Source: Gari tellinella (Eukaryota > Mollusca > Bivalvia > Cardiida > Psammobiidae). From it: a DNA stretch of 64,000 bases. The notes beneath the pieces were generated by a model. It searched no databases and was not told the DNA's origin. It saw nothing but the letters and a program-made list of their open reading frames with translations. Every line of letters starts with the position of its first letter. Within the stretch, counting starts at the first letter, position 1. A program made the position numbers and the translations under genes. The stretch is taken from the NCBI GenBank assembly GCA_922989275.2, contig OV277868.1:18100291-18164290 (forward strand), in the 5' to 3' direction. Of this stretch, positions 59,756-64,000 are shown piece by piece.

Positions 59756-59850
59756 ACTGGCCAAAAGGTTGTAACGAATTTGAACTGAGTCTGAGATCGT
59801 TTTCTAGCATTTGATTGGTCATAAAGTAAAGAGTTTGCTGAACAGACATT
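59756..59850. repeat. Family G fragment
   Basis: CCAAAAGGTTGTAACGAATT, TGAACTGAGTCTGAGATCGT, AGCATTTGATTGGTCATAAA. Confidence 0.5.
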
Positions 59851-60012
59851 CAATGGCAAACCTTGTTTGGAACAGTAAAGCGTTGACGAACAAGAATGTT
59901 TTAGTATTTTACCCTCAATAACTAAAGCACGAAAGCAAATACTTCGACTACAGCAAAATAATGAAGACGTTATCCTTTCCCTAAGATACTTATCCAATGC
60001 AATCACAATATA

Positions 60013-60356
60013 CAGTGCTCCCTCCCTACAACAGCCCTTCCTACAAAGAGTCCCTCCTTGCAATAATGTTTGCCGCTTTTCTAAAAAACCTGTGCCTTAC
60101 GCTTTCCGACTCTCGCAATATCGCCTGCTTATACATGTATTGTCGATTTCCTGTTTTCTTAAACTTACATTATTTATATTTTGAGAGAAGAAATGTAAAG
60201 ACGAGTGGCACACAGTTTGATTTTAGTCCAAATTGTTTCCAAATGTACCGTCTAAGGGTATTAATTTTCCCTCCCTACATGTATAACAACTCCCTCTTAA
60301 CAACACACACACACTACTTGGTTCCCATTTGGTGTTGTTGTAGAGAGGGAGCACTG
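60013..60356 (+). mobile_element. Family C MITE with core eroded
   Basis: CAGTGCTCCCTCCCTACAAC to GAGGGAGCACTG with TA. Long half CGCAATATCGCCTGCTTATA; core reduced to CACAGTTTGATTTTAGTCCA; short half CTCCCTCTTAACAACAC. Confidence 0.83.
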
Positions 60357-60390
60357 TATGTACGTCTGAATTTAAATGTTTTGTAACATA

Positions 60391-60637
60391 CAGTGGAGAA
60401 AACGTTATTCTTTCCCAATAAACGCGTTTACGCTAAAACTATTATTTGCAGTGCAAACAGTTTGGAGCCAGATCAGACGCCGGGTAACCCGGCGTCTGAT
60501 CAGGCTCCGAACTGTTTGCCACCAAGATAAACATGAATTATCAGAATTGTCCAAAAGTTGTACTTTTCTACGTTTTAGTGTTTTGAGTTTGGGTACGTTT
60601 GCGTTTAAACGGGAAAGAATAACGTTTTCTCCACTGT
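60391..60637 (-). mobile_element. Family A MITE, complete
   Basis: Canonical, TA both sides, GTTTTGAGTTTGGGTACG variant near the right. Confidence 0.92.
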
Positions 60638-60753
60638 ATTTGGAGTTTCATAAGGTCCAAAACTGTTTACAATCGATATAATTGCTTTAGCAATCTGGCT
60701 CCAAACAAATTGGAGTTGAATTAAGGATTTTACAGCAAACACGTGTACAATTA

Positions 60754-61003
60754 CAGTTGAGAAGACGCTTTTCGTGTCCAATAACGCGTTTATGTTAAAG
60801 CTAGCATTTTCACTGAAAACAGTTTGGAGCCATATCAGACGCCGGGTAACCCAGCGTCTGATCAGGCTCAAAATTATTTGCCACTCAGATAAAAATAAAA
60901 TCGTTAGGAATTTCAAAAAGTTGTAATTTTCTCCATTTTAATGCTATGTGTTTCCGAATCGTTTGTGTCTAAACAGGAATGAATAAAGTCATCTCCTTGG
61001 CTC
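60754..61003 (-). mobile_element. Family A MITE, right end worn
   Basis: CAGTTGAGAAGACG; core GACGCCGGGTAACCCAGCGTC; right end CATCTCCTTGGCTCTG. A half core (about 60640-60720) lies just before. Confidence 0.78.
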
Positions 61004-61013
61004 TGTACATGTA

Positions 61014-61220
61014 CAGTAAACCTCTCTATTACATGTAAGATCACTAAAACAAAGGCTGATTGTTTCAAAGACAGGTGACAGATTAAAGCAAGGTAGAAGT
61101 GAAACAGAAAGCTCCTATAGGAGCTTTCTGTTTCACTATCACCTTGCTTTAAGCAGTCACCTGCCTTGAACACTCAAATATTAACACACTTTTAGAGGTC
61201 GTAATAGAGAGGTTTTACTG
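61014..61220. mobile_element. Family J MITE
   Basis: CAGTAAACCTCTCTATTACA to GTAATAGAGAGGTTTTACTG with TA. Perfect inner hairpin GTGAAACAGAAAGCTCCTAT/AGGAGCTTTCTGTTTCAC at about 61108-61136. Confidence 0.87.
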
Positions 61221-61384
61221 TAGTCGTAAAAATTAGCATCTCGAACCGCAGATGTTGTCATATTATGAGATGTGCAATTAAACCGAGTAATGATATAATG
61301 TGATAAGATAAGCTGTATTGAATGATTCGTTATCATTTACCATATTGACTGGACCACCATAGTGTAATTGTTCGTGTTTATGAA

Positions 61385-61636
61385 CAGTGGAAAAGACATT
61401 ATTCTTTCCCGTTTTTTAAAAACGCAAACGAAACGCAAATGCATGCACTAAAATAGAAAAAAGTGATAACCTTTTGATATTTCTGGATATTCATTGTAAT
61501 CTTAATGGCAAACAGTAAGGTTCCTGATCAGACGCCGGGTAACCCGGCGTCTGATCTGGCTCCAAACTGTTTGCAATTGAAATAATAGTTTTAGCGTAAA
61601 CGCGTTTATTGGGAAAGAATAACGTCCTCTCTACTG
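61385..61636 (+). mobile_element. Family A MITE
   Basis: CAGTGGAAAAGACA to GTCCTCTCTACTG; CGTTTTTTAAAAACGC variant; core near intact. Confidence 0.87.
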
Positions 61637-61691
61637 TAAATGTTCATGTTTATGTATAGGGAACAGATGTATACAATCTTCCATGTATTAA

Positions 61692-61915
61692 CTCATATGT
61701 GCCCACAATTCCATATACGGGACATAGGCAAACAATGTAGACTCTGATCAGACATTGCATTATGCGGCGTCTGATCAGAGTCTACACTGTTTGCTGATAG
61801 GAATTTCAATATAAAACAAAATGAAAATGAAAGTTTTGACCAGGCATCCCTTTAATAAAAAAAATGGACAAATCCAATATATAAACATGGAAGAATCCAC
61901 TGGGTATAAATGGGT
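61692..61915 (+). mobile_element. Family E MITE
   Basis: TTAA-CTCATATGTGCCCACAA; core at about 61727-61795; GATAGGAATTTCAATATAAA; CCACTGGGTATAAATGGG-TTCA. Confidence 0.85.
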
Positions 61916-61949
61916 TCAACTGCTATTGAAGGGACAGTGATTTAGCTTG

Positions 61950-62117
61950 ATTGGTCCCTTCACTGCCATGACGTCATCGTCTTTAAACAACTGTCATCTG
62001 ATTTTATTTCTCAAATTTGAGTAAAGTGTCAGATATTTTGATTTAATGAATATCGAAATAAGTGTCAAACAGTTTAGATCCTCATTCGCGTTACTTTTTG
62101 CAAAGGCAGTAAAGGGT
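61950..62117 (-). mobile_element. Family B2, core truncated
   Basis: GTCCCTTCACTGCCATGACG, CATCTGATTTTATTTCTCAA, left arm GTTTAGATCCTCATTCGCG without partner, GCAGTAAAGGG-TTAA. Confidence 0.65.
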
Positions 62118-62883
62118 TAACTTTTTCCCCATAGAAGGTTACGGAACACCAAATAGACCAGAAATGCTACATGGCCCAGTCGTAAGTAGCCCCCACCCTC
62201 GAGATATAGTGCGAGCTTTTTGCCTCAAACAGGTATTTTGTCATTAGAAATTCACTGTTTTGAGCTTTTGATGTACTACATGGGTGCCAGTGAATAGATA
62301 CAAGGCATTTCTGTAATCCTAGAGTGGGTTTATGTAGAAATTATGTGAACTGAAGTTACATGTCCCTCTTTAAGTCAGTGCCTCTTTCAACAGGTAGCAG
62401 AACACCAGTCATGTCATTGAAGTTATGTCAATTTATTTTAAAAACCCCTTTGTTTTTTGTTCATTTTCCAGTTGTTCATGACTATATATACAATGTTACT
62501 CTGCAATAAGACAGGCTTTGCCATGGCACGGCTCATTTGCATATGTATACATGTACAAATGTACCTGCATGGGTATCTATTCCTCATACAAGAAATGCCA
62601 TTTCTTACTTCTCTCATATTACAGTACGACATAGAGTCACATTATGGACAAACTTCCTATATACTGACAGGTACATGTAGCTGCTAATAAAGAAGACTGA
62701 ACATAATACAGAAAGCTTATTAGAAGCTTTGTTTTACCTTCAGTCTGCTTAATTGTTGAACATTCTGCCATAACACATACAGTTAAAGTCCATGGTAGGA
62801 AAAGTAAAAAACAACAGATATTTAATATAGGCAAGGATAAAGCAGGGAGCTCCTATACTGGATTGCCTGTTTAACTTTGCTTA
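62118..62883. other. No gene; weak J/D-type hairpin at 62690-62755
   Basis: CTTTTTCCCCATAGAAGG after TTAA is a D-like left end, but the following 500 bp match nothing else here. AATACAGAAAGCTTATTAGA..AGCTTTGTTTTACC resembles the second-type hairpin. Confidence 0.45.
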
Positions 62884-63129
62884 CAGTGGAGAATCTGTTA
62901 TTCTTTCCCGTTTAAACGCAAACGTACGCAAACGCAAAGCGCTAAAACGTAGAAAAGAACAACTTTTGGACAATTTTGATATTTCATGTTTATCTTGGTG
63001 GCAAACAGTTTGGAGCCTGATCAGACGCCGGGTTACCCGGCGTCTGATCTTACTCCAAACTGTTTGCACTGCAAATAAACGTTTTAGCATAAACGCGTTT
63101 ATTGGGAAAGAATAACGCATTCTCCACTG
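62884..63129 (+). mobile_element. Family A MITE, complete
   Basis: Canonical; the right flanking TA is changed (CCACTGGCT). Confidence 0.92.
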
Positions 63130-63136
63130 GCTTATA

Positions 63137-63340
63137 ATAGAGACGACGTTCTTCTTTCCCGTTTAAACGCAAACGAAATCCAAACGTATTGCAATAAAAT
63201 GGAGAAGATGACAACATTGACAATTCTGACTACTCATCTTTTACTGATTTGCAAATAGTTTGGAGTCTGGTCTGGCTCTAAACTGTTTGCAATTGAAATA
63301 TTAGCTTAGCGTAAACGCGGTTATTGGGGAAAAATAACGA
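63137..63340 (+). mobile_element. Family A with hairpin apex deleted
   Basis: TAGAGACGACGTTCTTCTTT start; core reduced to GTTTGGAGTCTGGTCTGGCT..AAACTG; GTAAACGCGGTTATTGGGGA; right terminal repeat lost. Confidence 0.8.
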
Positions 63341-63504
63341 CTACAAGCGATGCCTCGCAGTGAAACCCCCTTTACTGTGTACCTTACTCTTTTTCTGCTG
63401 TTTCGTATTTCTTTCTTTGCTTTTCAGAACTACACAAAACTAAAAACGTTGTCTATGAGAAATCCCATGTTTAACAACTGACTAAACTTTTCTCGCTCAG
63501 TATA

Positions 63505-63812
63505 CAGTGGAGAAAACGTGGTTCTTTCCCAATAAACGCGTTTACGCTAAAACTATTCTTTCCTGTGCAAACAGTTTGGAGCCAGATCAGACGCCGGGTA
63601 ACCCGGCGTCTGATCAGGCTCCAAATTGTTTGCCACTCAGATCGAAATGAAAAGTTAGAATTATCAAAATGTTGTCATTTTCTCAAACTGGTTGCCACCA
63701 AGATAAAAATTAATTATCAGACTTGTCCAAAAATTGCACTTGTCTACGTTTTAGTGATTTGCGTTTGCGTTTCGTTTCATTTAAACGGGAAAGAATAACA
63801 GAGTCTCCACTG
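63505..63812 (-). mobile_element. Family A chimera with duplicated right side
   Basis: One core, then the older-subfamily right side (GTTTGCCACTCAGATCGAAA, TTGTCATTTTCTC), then the young-subfamily right side again from GTTGCCACCAAGATAAAAAT to CTCCACTG. 308 bp instead of 246. Confidence 0.85.
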
Positions 63813-63814
63813 TA

Positions 63815-63874
63815 CATTATGGTTTTTAGCCTAAACGCGTTTATTGGGGAAAAGGTTGTCTTCTCCATTCTAAT
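63815..63874 (+). mobile_element. Family A, right end only
   Basis: TTTTTAGCCTAAACGCGTTT, ATTGGGGAAAAGGTTGTC, TTCTCCATTC directly behind the previous copy. Confidence 0.65.
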
Positions 63875-63931
63875 GTACATAACATTGGAGGCTGGACTTT
63901 GCAGAAACAAATTTAACCGTGCCAACATTAA

Positions 63932-64000
63932 CCCATTTATACCCAGTGGATTCTTACATGTTTATATATTGTATTAGTCTATTTTTTAAAGGGATGCCTG
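63932..64000 (-). mobile_element. Family E, cut by the window end
   Basis: TTAA-CCCATTTATACCCAGTGG, TACATGTTTATATATTG, AAAGGGATGCCTG is the right end of E read in reverse. Confidence 0.75.

Noticed and set aside
62118..62690. Possible host untranslated region or exon
   Set aside because: The stretch is repeat-poor and unlike its neighbours, but I see no splice sites or coding frame that I could defend.

Overview
This window looks like intergenic or intronic DNA of a metazoan, most probably a bivalve mollusc. That assignment is an inference from AT-rich DNA, abundant TACATGTA words, and decayed Penelope-like, LINE and PIF/Harbinger pieces together with very dense non-autonomous DNA transposons. 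I found no host protein-coding gene, rRNA or CRISPR array. The only recognisable coding remnants belong to transposable elements: a PIF/Harbinger deletion derivative (16376-17991), a Penelope-like GIY-YIG fragment (19745-20178) and two LINE 3' fragments (38585-39400 and about 39600-39760). A tRNA-derived SINE-like sequence is present twice in inverted orientation (3905-4150 and 4575-4842). Family letters below are mine. Family A (about 70 copies, complete ones near 246 bp) has ends CAGTGGAGAA...TTCTCCACTG and a TA target. Its two inner ends differ: one reads CCCGTTTAAACGCAAACG ('end 1') and the other CCCAATAAACGCGTTTACGC ('end 2'). Strand + means end 1 comes first. Family B (TTAA target, CCCTTTC ends) and family E (TTAA, CCCATTGTGCCC) look piggyBac-like. 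Family C has CAGTGCTCCCTC ends and a TA target. Family D has TTAA and CCCATTACCCCATAG-type ends. Family S (CAGGGCTGCCA) and family L (CAGGGCTCC) show 6-bp target duplications. Families J (CAGTAGAACCTCTC), F (CAGTCGAACTTCG), M (CAGTGGTAAATAC) and T (CAGTACTGAA) are Tc1/mariner-like by their TA targets and CAGT ends. H, G and R are further repeats whose ends are less clear. The most striking structure is a palindromic core of about 70 bp, of the form GCAAACAGTTTGG...GATCAGACGCCG/CGGCGTCTGATC...CCAAACTGTTTGC. It sits inside A, B, C and E although their ends and target sites are unrelated. Its arms differ between families, but the two arms change together, so the hairpin is kept. A second palindromic module (AAAGTAAAGCAGAATGCGCC with its complement) is shared in the same way by D and S, with a relative in J. 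Several elements are chimeras that change family inside the first core, and others have lost or broken the hairpin apex. I read this as palindromes acting as exchange points between element families. The layout is a continuous nest of insertions. A copies lie inside C (863, 11181, 25356), B (22329), D (35139, 51243) and other A copies (16095, 34229, 34478, 50560). D lies in C (21393), F in A (28442), and a short LINE tail in C (25626). About 1.1 kb at 29302-30417 is a near-perfect tandem duplication bounded by A ends. Three A copies are flanked by 22-28 bp direct repeats instead of the usual TA.
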